Counted from the first letter of the stretch, positions 23,701-33,631 are shown. The stretch: 64,000 bases of DNA from Mya arenaria (GCF_026914265.1 NC_069130.1:40169306-40233305); one strand, 5' to 3'. Notes: generated by a model from the sequence alone, not told the origin. Numbers and translations are program-made.

Positions 23701-26700
23701 TCATTTCATCACTGGGAATCTTTTTTGCAATTAAAAAGCATTTCTTGGCATACTTGTATGATAATTTTGGTAAGAAATATAATATATATATTTTTTAATT
23801 TTCGCTTTGCGCTCGTTTCTGATTTGCCTTAATTGTTTTATTTTGGATTTGATTTTCTGATTTTCGCTCGCTCGTTCCTACTTTTTTGGCAAAATCCGTA
23901 GAACAAATGATCAATTTGTTGTGGCCTAATGACAGTCTTTTTAAAGATTAAAATGGCCAATATTACGACCAACGCAAAAAGTACATGGACGATACATGTA
24001 TACACGAATATGTCTGGTCCGAAAACCTATTCAAGTTATCCGCGTACTCGATCGGAAGATTGTACTTGAGTACCAATTTTACTACTCGTTGCCATCCCTT
24101 ATAATAAGGGACGTAACACTGCGCGGAGCTTGTGTAACGCTATTGTACACACCGTAACGGAACAAAGCGAACGTTTCGAAATTAGTTTAATGCCAATGAC
24201 CAATATTATGCTTTACACTTTAAACTCTTTTAACTTTGAAAGCCATTGCATAACAAATACAGTTTCCATTCTACGTACATTCAGGTTTACACCCTCCGAT
24301 GGTTTTCCAGGATCCGTCCGCCTGACAAACTAACGCGTTCAATCCGTTGCAATTCGCAGGAATATACCCCGCATTACACTGAATCGGTAGGGAAGAGCCT
24401 TCAAGGAAGGGTCCTGTACTTGCAAGGACAGATCCATTGCTTGCGATAGCATCTTCTTTTTGGCACACTGTTTTGAAATAAAAACATTTTTTTAAGTTAT
24501 GGTGTAAGTAGGTGGCCTTATTTGGGATATTTGAGGCAAAGAAAACCTTGTCGTATGAGCGCGAAGGAGTGATGTATGCATTTTTCTGGGTCATGTGCTC
24601 AAGATAGCTATCGAATATGAGTATCTTTATGATGTTTGATGAATATTTGGAATTTTGATTAAATTGCACGTGCGTCGTTACGTACTGTGCACGAGGGTTG
24701 GATTTTGATACTTTTCCTTGTTCATTCTTATTTTTAAAGTTTTGAAAAAAACATATGAGTTACACAATGTTTATAAACTACACCCAAAATGTATTTATCG
24801 TTTTTACAACCGCCATGACGCGTAGTAATTTCACATGAGTAGTATTCGCTTCTTGTACATAGCGTAATGGCCAATCTCCTACGCAGTGATCTCCCTTGAC
24901 GGGCAAAATAGATCTCTGCAACCATAAGCGAGTATAGCTTAATCACAACTATATTAACTATATTACATTTTTAAATATGTCTTTACTTCCCTCTTTATGG
25001 GATTTGTTTTATAGATTTCAAATAATCAAGGTTCATTGAGGTTAAATTACAAAAAATAAAGATAATTTACAATCTTTACCGATATGAAATATGGGCATGT
25101 GATTTGCATGGTGACAGTGATAACTGTATAACTAGGGTGTGCGAGTAAGCGTGGAGTAAGAGTATAATTTCATACATATCGGTGAACTTTTTTGTTAGTG
25201 GACGGACTGTTCGCGCGAAAAGGAGGTAACTTTGACATAGCGGTTATGCAGCAGTTACTTCCCTTCGCAAAGAGGCCACAGAAAGGGACTTTCGGCAAAC
25301 AAAAATTACTCCAGCGGGGAATGAAAAAAACACACACGATAAATGCATGAAATAAAAAGAAAATTTGTTGATTTCAGTGTAAGATCGTATTTTATTTCAC
25401 TTGTGGTCACAGAAAAATAATATTTTCACGAGTGGCGTTTTGTGACCACTCGTGAAATAAAATACGATCTTACACTTAATTCAACAAATATCCTCTATAT
25501 GTTATTGTACACTCCGTAATGAAATAAAGCGAACGTTATTCAATTAGTTTAACGGAAATGGCCAATATTATGCTTAAAACTTGGAAAACCATTGAAGAAC
25601 AAAATTGAATACAGTTTCCATTCTACGTGAGTCAATATTTTTTTTGCAACATTTTCATTTGTCAATTTAAAGAAAAAATAAGTCCTCTGGAACCAATTCT
25701 TTGGTCTATTTACATGTTTATATGGGCAAATCTGATACAGTTAAACATAAATAGACCCTTAATTAACTCTGTGTAGTACTATATGTGGCAAAGTAATTAG
25801 CCACCCATTATTAGTTTCCTTGATGTAACAAATTTTTTAAATAGAGATTAATAAACTATTATTAAAGCAAAACTAGGATTTTATTACCTCTTATCATCAG
25901 AAATGTTCTTGTTTTTGAATAAATGAAAACAAATCTGCAAAACCATCGCAGTGTTTGATATGTTACTTATGTACTCATTAGCATTTAAATTTTCACAATA
26001 AATAACATATAAAATTCATTCTTTTGAACTGCGAACAACATCTTTAGTTTCATTTCCATTCTCAGTCATTGTGTTTACATAGATCTTCTTCATTGAGCAG
26101 GAAAATTGACTGTTTTTGAAATATAACCAAAATAAATGTCCAAAAACATGGTATGTTATGTCAAGGAATCGACGTTACATAAGGGACTAGTATTGTTACT
26201 GAATGGAATTTTGAACAAACAATTTAAGTTTTAAATCTTTTATTTAACTTCATAACATCAAAAGTACAGCGTGAACATTTCAGTAACATCCGAAGAACAA
26301 GAAAATAAACTATTGACATAAGTTAACAAAACTTGGGTACATATTTTCCTTATTTCAGCAAATTTATCGTTACATGAAAGAAATAAACTGTTACATCAAA
26401 GAAATTTTATTCATGAATGTATGATTGATACTTTCACATTACAAAAGGGATCATACATAATGTTTTGTCAACATCAAAAGTACAGGGTAAACAATTCAGC
26501 AACATCCGGTGAACAAGAAAATATACTATTAACATAAGTTAACAAAACTTGGATATATGTTTTTCTTATTTCAATAAATGTATTGTAACATGAAAGAAAT
26601 AAACTGTTACATCAAACAAATTCTGTACATCATGAATGTTGCATTACAATATGGATCATACAAAATGTTTTGTCAAGTAAAAGATGTTACAGTGTACTAT

Positions 26701-29700
26701 CAGATGGCATTGCTACTGTTGAATGCTGCGATATTTATTCAACAATGAGATGAATACATTTGCCATGATTTTTCATCTAGTTGATACCTGTTTCTCTGTC
26801 CATGAATATTGGAGCATTCAACAATAGCAATAACATCTGTAAGCCGATACCAATTTGTGTCTCTTATTTTTATTGGCCAGCAGAAACTGTTTTTATCTTT
26901 TTTACCATTTCGGCGCATACAGTCTACTAATACAGATGACAAGTTTGTCTCTTTCACAATACCAACATGTGCTTTTCCATTGAAATTCACAAGAACATGT
27001 TTCTCTTTATATTTACATGTGTCAAAATTTGTGTCAATGTCACTGATCTTGTTCCGATGTTTCTCTCCCATACTTACACCTTCATGGTCATTTAAATCGG
27101 TATTTACATGTTCTGTCTCATGTTGTTCCCGATCATCGTTTGCAACAGCATCTTTACTATAACTTTCTGTCCCACCATTTGAACCGTCTACCTTCACATC
27201 AGCATCTTTACTATCACTATCTGTCCCTTCTTTTGCCCCATCTATCTTTGGATCATCATCTGTTTTATCACTATCTGTCCCACCATTTGAACCATCTACC
27301 TTTGCATCATCATCTGTTTTATCACCACCTGTCCCACTATTTCCCCCATCTAATTTCTCATCAACATCTTTACTATCACTATCTGTCCCACCATTTGACC
27401 CATTTACCTTTGAACTGGTATCTTTACTATCACTTTCTGTCCCATTATTTGCCCCGTCTACCTTACCCATTCCTATATTTAAACTGTCAACACTGCTTTC
27501 CATGAATTCCTTGAATGTGCACTCCGTTCCATCAGCTTTTCTGATTTCATTGGCCGTTCCCATCTCTGCAGTCAAATCACACACACATGAACTTTCGTAG
27601 CATTTGATATATCATGTGCAGAACTTTCAACTTCAATTGGTCTTTCCATACGTGATTGTTTTGTTTGGTAATTGTCAGATACGCCCAAATCATTATTATT
27701 TTCATCATCTATTTTATACCATTCCGGAAGTTTCAACAATGGCACAAAGTGATTTGGCACCCAGTGTAACGGAGTCATATCATCCCTGTTTGATGTCCAC
27801 ATTACAAAAACTGGGGGTTCTTTATTGGTTCCTGAAACAGGTTTGATCAGTTTGTGCATGTCTTTCCTCACATTTCTATTGCCTAGCTCAGGGTATACTG
27901 ATTGAATAGGGGTTTTGAGAACTGATGACAGTGCATGAACTTGCCAAATACTCATAAATGATTTGTCTTTTGTGATACTGAGAATCTCTTTTCTGTAAAT
28001 TGATTTTATGTTTTCATTTGTCATTTCCCTTTCATTTGGAATGAACATCTCTGAATACTGAGCATACTGCTTGGATGTTTTACTAGTAGTCCAGCCAGTT
28101 TGCAAGAAATCGTCATTCAGGTAAAATAATTCATGTTTGACTCATGTGGGTCAATGGTAAGTTCACCAATTGTATCATTGATCTGCTTGCATTCAGTCTG
28201 CAGCTCACAAAATGTTCTACACTTTGCCAGTTTTTGCAGGTATGTTTTGAATTCTTTTTTCCTGTCATATGGATCCATTTGTTTATCATCGATCTGTCTT
28301 TTCTGTCTCTTTTCTGGTGTCACAGGTGAAGAAGGGGGTGTTAATATTCTTTCTTGTTCAGCCTTTCTTCTTTCTTTCAGTTTCCTTTTCTGCACTCGCC
28401 AAATCTTTCTTTGATGCCTTTTTTCTCTTTGTGTCATATCTGTAATCTGTTTTCTTTTCCCCAATGTTTTGTCCTTCTTTTCTTTAGAGTCCTGCAAATA
28501 CTTTCTTCTTGTTTCATCCTCATCCCATCTGGAACGAAACTTCCTTTGACGCTCTGCGTTTGACATCCCCATTCTAAAATAAAATTAAGTGTTACTAGAC
28601 AATAATGTCGTTACTCTACGCTTTTTCCATCATTTAAGTAATTGATCACCATTATTTTGACCAATGACACTTTTGACGAAGGTCATTAAGTGCGACCTTG
28701 ATCCTAAGTGTATCATCCAGTCCAGCCTCTCGCACCACTATATACCAAAATCTTATACAAACTTTTGGAAAACCAATCTAATAAAACCTTTGGAAAACCT
28801 GGTTATTTGCATTTAGCACATACTCCATCACAAGTGTATTTTGTACCGTCAAAGGTGTATCACATGTATAACAACTGTGTAAACATATATTTTTCAATAG
28901 ATATTTTAAAAGACACTAAAATGCCATCTCAACTTTTATGAAGACAGGTGGGACCTTTTTGCAAGTGTGGAAAACTGAAGTACATCTAAGACTTCAAAAC
29001 TTAATTACCTGGTCCTTTTGTTTCTTCTTTCTCTATTTATTTATTTCTGATATGCAGGCAGTTACTTGTATGTTTCTAAGCAACTGAAATGTACAAATAT
29101 ATCAAATTAATACCAAATACAGCATGATCACATGATTCAGATAATAAAAATGTTTTAGTTATCTGCTGTACCACTTTTATTACTTGCTGTAACAGTTTTA
29201 TCAACTTTATGCCACAACGTGTTAACAATGTTATATCAATCTCGTCCTAATACAGGTAAGCATTTAACAGTAACATAATATAGATATGTACTGCAATTAG
29301 CTGTATGTTAGAAATGCTTTATTGTATTTACTATATTAAGTTCCTTGACATATAACAATTTACATTCCTTGCTGTAACATCAAAATTGAAATTACGATAT
29401 TTTTACTAAAACTAATTAAATTATTGAGCTCGTTGTTTTTCTCAGCATGTTGAAAATGCTTGATGATGTCAATATTTACACATATAAATGTCATAAACCT
29501 TTATTTTATTTTTTAAATAGTTGTACACTTGCCATTGTTCTCTGATATAACAAAACTACTCCCTGATATAACGAAATACAGCGTTACATCATAGAATGTT
29601 ACAGGATGGATATATTCAACCTTTACTTCACTTGCACCATCATGATATGTATGTGGGGTTCTAAACAGACTGTGCAATGTTTTCCTTTTAGTTCAAGAAA

Positions 29701-32700
29701 ATACAAGTGCAATGAATTAACTACTTGGTCATTTGCATAAATGAGACTAAAGTGGTTACATCATAGAGAAAATTCAATTATATTTATTTACCTTAGCGCA
29801 GTGAAGGCTTAATTTTAATATTTTCATAAATCAGCTTCTTTTAGGCTCCGCCTTGGTCATCTGTATAAGGCTACTCTTCAAAAAGAGGTAATGGCGTATC
29901 CATATACAAGGGAAATAACTAATATATTGGCTGACTTTTCCACAATGTTACATCATTGAACTCCAGATGAGGTACACGCTTTACACATCAAGAAACACGT
30001 AAAATATAGTCATATTTAAGGGTTGTACATATTTAATCACTTAAACTAATGTGGTTTTACAAAATAATTACACAAATGACATTTGTCCTTATTTTATAAT
30101 TCCTTTCTTTTGAATAATGTTTTAAATATACACTTTTGGGACAAAGAATTTATGGCATTTTTCATCAATCAATTATCGGTTTTACTAGTTTCTTTTCACT
30201 GCAGATAATTTCTTTTGTTTGACTATATACAAGGCAATGGTGTGTAATTCTTAAAACTTAATTTGTACTTTTATTCCAAAGTAGGACAATTTATTTTTGA
30301 AAGGACAAGAATTGTTGCCAAAAAAAATATTGACTCACGTACATTCAGGTTTACATCCCCCGATGGTTTTCCAGGATCCGTCCGCCTGACATACTAACGC
30401 ATTTATCCCGTTGTACATCGCAGGAATGTACCCCGCATTACACTGAATCGGTAGGGAAGAGTTTTCAAGGAAGGGTCCTGTACTTGCATGGACAGATCCA
30501 TTGCTTGCGACAGCATTTTCTTTTTGGCACACTGTTTTGAAATAAAAAACATTTTTTTAAGTTATGGTGTAAGTAGGTGGCCTTATTTGGGATATTCGAG
30601 GCAAAGGAAACCTTGTCGTATGAGCGCGAAGGAGTGATGTAAGCATTTGTCTGGGTCATGTGCTCAAGATAGCTATCGAATATGAGTATCTTCATGATGT
30701 TTGATGTGGATTTGGAATTTTGATTAAATTGCACGTGCGTCGTTACGCACTGTGCACGAGGGTTGGATTTTGATACTTTTCCTTGTTCATTCTTATTTTT
30801 AAAGTTTTGAAAAAAATATGTGAGTTACACAATGTTTATAAACTACACCCAAAATGTATTTATCGTTTTTACAACCGCCATGACGCGTAGTAATTTCACA
30901 TGCGTAGTATTCGCTTCTTGTACATAGCGCAATGGCCAATCTCCTACGCAGTGATCTCCCTTGACGGGCAAAATAGATCTCTGCAACCATAAGCGAGTAT
31001 AGCTTAATCACAACTATATTAACTATATTACATTTTTAAAATATGTCTTTACTTCCCTCTTTATGGGATTTGTTTGATAGATTTCAAATAATCAAGGTTC
31101 ATTGAGGTTAAATTACAAAAAATAAAGATAATTTACAATCTTTACCGATATGAAATATGGGCATGTGATTTGCATGGTGACAGTGATAACTGTATAACTA
31201 GGGTGTGCGAGTAAGCGTGGAGTAAGAGTATAATTTCATACATATCGGTGAACTTTTTTGTTAGTGGACGGACTGTTCGCGCGAAAAGGAGGTAACTTTG
31301 ACATAGCGGTTATGCAGCAGTTACTTCCCTTCGCAAAGAGGCCACAGAAAGGGACTTTCGGCAAACAAAAATTACTCCAGCGGGGAATGAAAAAAACACA
31401 CACGATAAATGCATGAAATAAAAAGAAAATTTGTTGATTTCAGTGTAAGATCGTATTTTATTTCACTTGTGGTCACAGAAAAATAATATTTTCACGAGTG
31501 GCGTTTTGTGACCACTCGTAAAATAAAATACGATCTTACACTTAATTCAACAAATATCCTCTATATGTTATTGTACACTCCGTAATGGAATAAAGCGAAC
31601 GTTATTCAATTAGTTTAACGGAAATGGCCAATATTATGCTTAAAACTTGGAAAACCATTGAAGAACAAAATTGAATACAGTTTCCATTCTACGTACGTTC
31701 AGGTTTGCATCCCCCGATGGTTTTCCAGGATCCGTCCGCCTGACATACTAACGCGTTCATCCCGTTGTACATCGCAGGAATGTTCCCCGCATTACACTGA
31801 ATCGGTAGGGCAGAGCCTTCAAGGAAGGGCCCTGTACTTGCAAGGACAGTTCCATTGTTTGCGACGGCATCTTCTTTTCGGCACACTGTTTCGAAAGACA
31901 AAAAATCAATAATCGACTATAAAGTCTATATCATTTAAGTTATGGGGTAAATAGGTGATCTCATAGGGATATACGAGGCAAAGAAAAACCTTGTCGGATG
32001 AGAGCGAAGGAGTGTTCTTGCATACCGGACGTGTGTATGCGGTCATTTGACCAGTGTAGCAAAACCCGTCTTACACCCCCATATAAGATGAGTAACGCGC
32101 AACAACGTGCCATTTCTTATTTCTATTATTGTATGGTTTATGAATATGCTATGCCATTTTAATAAAGCGCAATTAAGTATATAAGTATGCAAGACTTTTT
32201 AGTAGAATTGAAAATAAATAATCGTAAAAACGCGATTTTTAGAGGAACTATTTGACGTCAATAGTATTTTAAAATTGCTGCGCTTTATTACGTCAGTAAA
32301 CACGCGAAATACGCGCGTGACCTCGGGTCGGATTTTTCTATTCGTACCCAAAACACATGATAGATACTTATAATATATGCATTTGTCTGGGTCATGTGCT
32401 CCAGACAGCTATCGAATATGAGTATCTTCATGGTGTGTTTGGTGTTGATCTGGAATTCTGACCAGATTGTACGTGCGTCGTTACCTGCTACGCACTTTAC
32501 ACGAGGGTCGAATGTTAATACTTTCCCTTGTATATCCTTAATTTTAAAGTTTTGACAAGAATATGCCAGGTACACAATGTTTGTATACTTCAACAAAAAG
32601 GCGCATACGTCGTTTTTACAAACGTCATGACGCGTGGTAATTTGAAATTACAGTCGACGTCAAATAGTTTTTAAGACAGTGCATTGCAATAGTATGAGTT

Positions 32701-33386
32701 GGTTCCTTGCTTGGGTTTTTCCTATGTCGTCATATAAATTGCGTGAAATCATTTTTCTTCATTGGCACGATGTTGCGTGTGCCTTATCTGGGGCATGGAG
32801 TTGAAAAAAACAATATCTAACTCTCGTCAGATGACCATAGACACATGTCCGGTATGCAATTAAAACGGGCTCGACCTATCTTGATTGTAAAATCTCCTTC
32901 ACTATTCAGATAAAAATGGTATTACCCCTTCAATTCAAAACACTCCACTTCACAAAGATCTAGTCAACTTACTTTTAGGGCACGCTTGCTCATCGTCCAA
33001 TAGTGGGCACTGCGGAATTCCATCACAAACCTTTTCCTTGGACAGAAAACATGGTGTTGTTTTTCTGGTTCCTTGTTGCATACACTTGTAACTGTTGTCC
33101 AAACAGCATTGCCCTGCAACGAAGCAATACTACATAAAAATCATTTTCATCTTATTTTCCATCGTAAACATTAACGTCATCATGTCTAGTTTTATCCTCA
33201 ATATTTATATTATATATGGTGAACGTATCAAACGAATGAAGGCAATATTCCACAAACAATAACAGAAAAGAACGTACTATAAAAGCTGAAGCTTCGGCCA
33301 CGGTTAAGTCCGGGAGCATCATGCCTGCCATGAGCAAGGACTTGAACAAGCGAAACAGCCAACAGTGTCAGAACAATACTCGACAT
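20480..33386 (-). CDS. Secreted LDLa - sushi x3 - SRCR protein, seven exons
   Basis: Joining seven minus-strand exons (33386-33278, 33113-32973, 31885-31697, 30531-30343, 24467-24279, 22682-22460, 20711-20480) by GT-AG and phase gives 1272 bases, an uninterrupted frame of about 423 residues. The order is signal peptide, LDL-receptor class A domain, three near-identical sushi (CCP) domains and one SRCR domain split over two exons, ending CTNYCIDASLF plus three residues. There is no membrane segment or GPI-like tail, so the product is probably secreted. Such domains bind ligands extracellularly, often in innate recognition or complement-like proteins; that role is inference. All introns are phase 1 except the one inside SRCR (phase 2). 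The start is the only ATG before the hydrophobic segment. A 4.7 kb transposon occupies the intron after the second sushi exon. A 5'-truncated paralog lies at 38726-40234. Confidence 0.75.
21399..21759. mobile_element. Palindromic GTGAGAGTGCAGC MITE, second complete copy
   Basis: The left end TTAAGGCGGCACTCTCACAG and right end CTGTGAGAGTGCAGCTTTAA are flanked by TTAA on both sides. The internal sequence aligns with 946-1295. It lies in the intron between the two SRCR exons of the minus-strand gene. Confidence 0.75.
21905..22175 (+). repeat. ACAAGAGCGCC dispersed repeat
   Basis: Begins ACAAGAGCGCCGTGTGGCG and contains CATAACTTAAAAAAGTTAAA and a body shared with 39540-39800 in the paralogous block. 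The head style matches the other ACAAGAG repeats of the window. Confidence 0.5.
22460..22682 (-). CDS. Exon 6: linker and N-terminal half of the SRCR domain
   Basis: 223 bp from acceptor TTAACAG to donor GTAAGC, phase 1 to 2. It reads APLTCGDGPC, then LCHGEAPGKCHPNKGRLEV, GEWRGVCDDQW and HVACRTLGF, the standard start of an SRCR fold. Confidence 0.8.
22683..24278 (-). other. Intron between sushi exon 5 and the SRCR exons
   Basis: No coding segment is visible. The TIR element at 23362-23927 is the only structured feature recognised. Confidence 0.55.
23362..23927. mobile_element. Non-autonomous element with 27-bp perfect terminal inverted repeats
   Basis: Left end AGGCCACAACAAATTGATC continuing to GTTC, right end GAACAAATGATCAATTTGTT continuing to GGCCT. 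The complementarity is exact over 27 bases and continues imperfectly. Length is about 566 bp with no coding capacity. No clear target duplication was seen. Confidence 0.75.
24279..24467 (-). CDS. Exon 5: sushi (CCP) domain 3
   Basis: 189 bp, phase 1-1, acceptor CAAAACAG and donor GTACGTAG. It reads CQKEDAIASNG, SLPIQCNAGYIPANCNG and ALVCQADGSWKTIGGC. An extra cysteine (NCNG) replaces MYNG of the other copies. Almost identical to exon 4, including about 1.15 kb of the intron upstream of it. Confidence 0.8.
25363..25490. mobile_element. Foldback MITE, AGTGTAAGATCG arms
   Basis: The arms AGTGTAAGATCGTATTTTAT and ATAAAATACGATCTTACACT are exact complements, flanked by TTGTTGA and TCAACAA. The duplicated copy is at 31431-31555; related degenerate forms occur near 52492-52626 and 58845-58945. 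Confidence 0.75.
25625..25628. repeat. Target site duplication ACGT, left
   Basis: ACGT immediately before the element end. The paralogous empty sites at 24268-24282 and 31687-31700 have one ACGT in the same context (TTCTACGTAC). Confidence 0.85.
26250..26680. repeat. 216-bp tandem duplication in the left subterminal region
   Basis: CATCAAAAGTACAG starts at 26256 and again at 26472; the following about 200 bases, including AACATAAGTTAACAAAACTT-like and TGTTACATCA stretches, are repeated. Confidence 0.8.
26739..28572 (-). pseudogene. OTU-like cysteine protease-family protein of the transposon, two frameshifts
   Basis: Three consecutive minus-strand frames form one gene of roughly 600 residues. 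Part 1 (28572-28117) is a basic, charged N-terminus: MSNAERQRKFRSR, then many Lys, Arg and Glu. Part 2 (28105-27572) has TGWTTSKTSKQYAQYS, then SIWQVHALSSVLKTPIQSVY and HWVPNHFVPL. The latter two fit the C-terminal half of an OTU-type fold as found in vertnin-like, transposon-linked proteins. Part 3 (27584-26739) has six 18-residue acidic repeats and a small C-terminal module with HVLVNFNGKAHVG and FCWPIK, then WYRLTDV. The frame changes at a TTTT run near 28115 and at a (GT)n run near 27580. I see no DGxC-type catalytic cysteine, so the protease may be inactive. An acceptor-like TTTTATTTTAG precedes the ATG, suggesting a 5' UTR intron. It may be a pseudogene, or the shifts may be assembly errors. 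Confidence 0.6.
27160..27480 (-). repeat. 54-bp coding repeats, six copies
   Basis: Each unit encodes 18 residues of the form KVDGSNGGTDSDSKDADV, with conserved DG, GT and D or K positions. The array forms a flexible acidic linker between the OTU-like part and the C-terminal module. Confidence 0.8.
28573..30336. other. Right subterminal region of the transposon, non-coding
   Basis: No open frame longer than about 80 codons and no transposase motif. It contains TGTAACATCA at 29373, CGTTACATCA at 29582, GGTTACATCA at 29754 and TGTTACATCA at 29945. Confidence 0.6.
30337..30340. repeat. Target site duplication ACGT, right
   Basis: Second ACGT, directly following the right terminus and directly preceding ACATTCAGG of exon 4. 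Confidence 0.85.
30343..30531 (-). CDS. Exon 4: sushi (CCP) domain 2, with a transposon at its donor
   Basis: 189 bp, phase 1-1, with CQKENAVASNG, SLPIQCNAGYIP and ALVCQADGSWKTIGGC. The donor GTACGT straddles the target duplication of the 25629-30336 transposon, so the first six intron bases are kept and the element follows at once. An alternative donor, AC/GTGAGT, is created four bases downstream by the element's own end. Confidence 0.8.
31431..31555. mobile_element. Foldback MITE, copy in the duplicated unit
   Basis: Same hairpin as at 25363-25490, carried along by the exon-intron duplication. Confidence 0.75.
31697..31885 (-). CDS. Exon 3: sushi (CCP) domain 1
   Basis: 189 bp, phase 1-1. 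The domain holds four cysteines and the conserved Trp: CRKEDAVANNG, then LPIQCNAGNIP, ALVCQADGSWKTIGGC. The acceptor is AACAG and the donor GTACGTAG. It is the most diverged of the three copies, and its last cysteine-like codon reads CGT instead of TGT. Confidence 0.8.
32018..32859. repeat. Long inverted repeat with gene-intron sequence between its arms
   Basis: The left arm begins TTGCATACCGGACGTGTGT and the right arm ends ACACATGTCCGGTATGCAA. Inner matches also pair: AACTATTTGACGTC near 32247 against GACGTCAAATAGTT near 32655, and ACGCGCAACAACGTGCC against GGCACGATGTTGCGTG. Between the arms, about 32370-32640 is collinear with the intron of the other sushi units (TCTGGGTCATGTGCTC, ACGTGCGTCGTTACC). 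It therefore looks like two inverted insertions, or a foldback element around intron sequence. Confidence 0.6.
32973..33113 (-). CDS. Exon 2: LDL-receptor class A domain
   Basis: 141 bp between the acceptor TTCGTTGCAG and the donor GTAAGT, phase 1 on both sides. It reads CCLDNSYKCMQQ, then PCFLSKEKVCDGIPQCPLLD and DEQACP. Six cysteines and the acidic D-x-x-x-D-E calcium-binding end of an LDLa module are present. Confidence 0.8.
33278..33386 (-). CDS. Exon 1: signal peptide
   Basis: ATG at 33386 followed by MSSIVLTLLAVSLVQVLA, a typical signal peptide with likely cleavage before HGRHD, then a short basic linker. The donor is A/GTACGT at 33277, phase 1. An upstream in-frame TTG is not taken as the start. 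Confidence 0.7.
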
Positions 33387-33440
33387 GCTTCTCCGCCAAC
33401 CGCCTGCCAACGAGTAAAGTAGTCAACTAATGCAATGTTA

Positions 33441-33452
33441 AGTTTAAATAGT
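33441..33452 (-). promoter_or_regulatory. Possible TATA-like element upstream of exon 1
   Basis: The minus strand reads ACTATTTAAACT about 60 bases before the ATG at 33386, a plausible position for a core promoter. No other promoter motif supports it. Confidence 0.25.
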
Positions 33453-33631
33453 ATACGTGTAAGTGTTGCATGTATGTGCCCTGCGGGCGCAAACGTTGCT
33501 TCCTTTTGACGGCGCCTACAGAACCATTTAACATATACGCAGTCTAACATTAGTTGTCTGATTTAAGAAAGTAAGTTTTACAGTGTTATTTTTTACTTGA
33601 TCTTCCTATTGACGTCGTGCGCGATTTCTCC

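Larger units (their letters stand above)
24279..25624. repeat. 1.35 kb tandem duplication of a sushi exon with its intron, unit 1
   Basis: Nearly identical, by eye only scattered single-base differences, to 30341-31690. Both contain the exon, the CACGTGCGTCGTTACG stretch and the hairpin element. After removing the transposon the two units abut. A third, older, diverged unit starts at 31697. Confidence 0.85.
25629..30336 (-). mobile_element. 4708-bp DNA transposon carrying an OTU-like gene
   Basis: The termini are inverted: left GAGTCAATATTTTTTTT then GCAAC, right the complement of GAGTCAATATTTTTTTT then GGCAAC. The element is flanked by ACGT on both sides, and two paralogous sequences show the empty site. 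The minus strand encodes one broken OTU-like gene (26739-28572). I see no transposase or integrase-like segment. Motifs of the type GTTACATCA or GTAACATCA recur in both subterminal regions. A 4-bp duplication occurs in Sola, Chapaev and Ginger superfamilies, but without a transposase the superfamily stays open. It lies in an intron of the minus-strand LDLa-sushi-SRCR gene. Confidence 0.85.
30341..31690. repeat. 1.35 kb tandem duplication, unit 2
   Basis: Partner of 24279-25624. Its first base follows the ACGT target duplication of the transposon. Confidence 0.85.

Noticed and set aside
24734..24946. Minus-strand 70-codon frames at 24734-24946 and 30799-31011
   Set aside because: They are the same intron sequence in the two duplicated units, without splice sites or domain features, and the frame is not kept in the third unit.
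27140..27505. Plus-strand 121-codon frame opposite the acidic repeat linker
   Set aside because: It is the complement of the 54-bp coding repeats of the OTU-like gene, and its His/Leu/Tyr-rich sequence has no independent support.
33387..33410. Eight-residue N-terminal extension of the signal-peptide exon
   Set aside because: It would start at TTG; the first ATG is at 33386 and gives a cleaner signal peptide.
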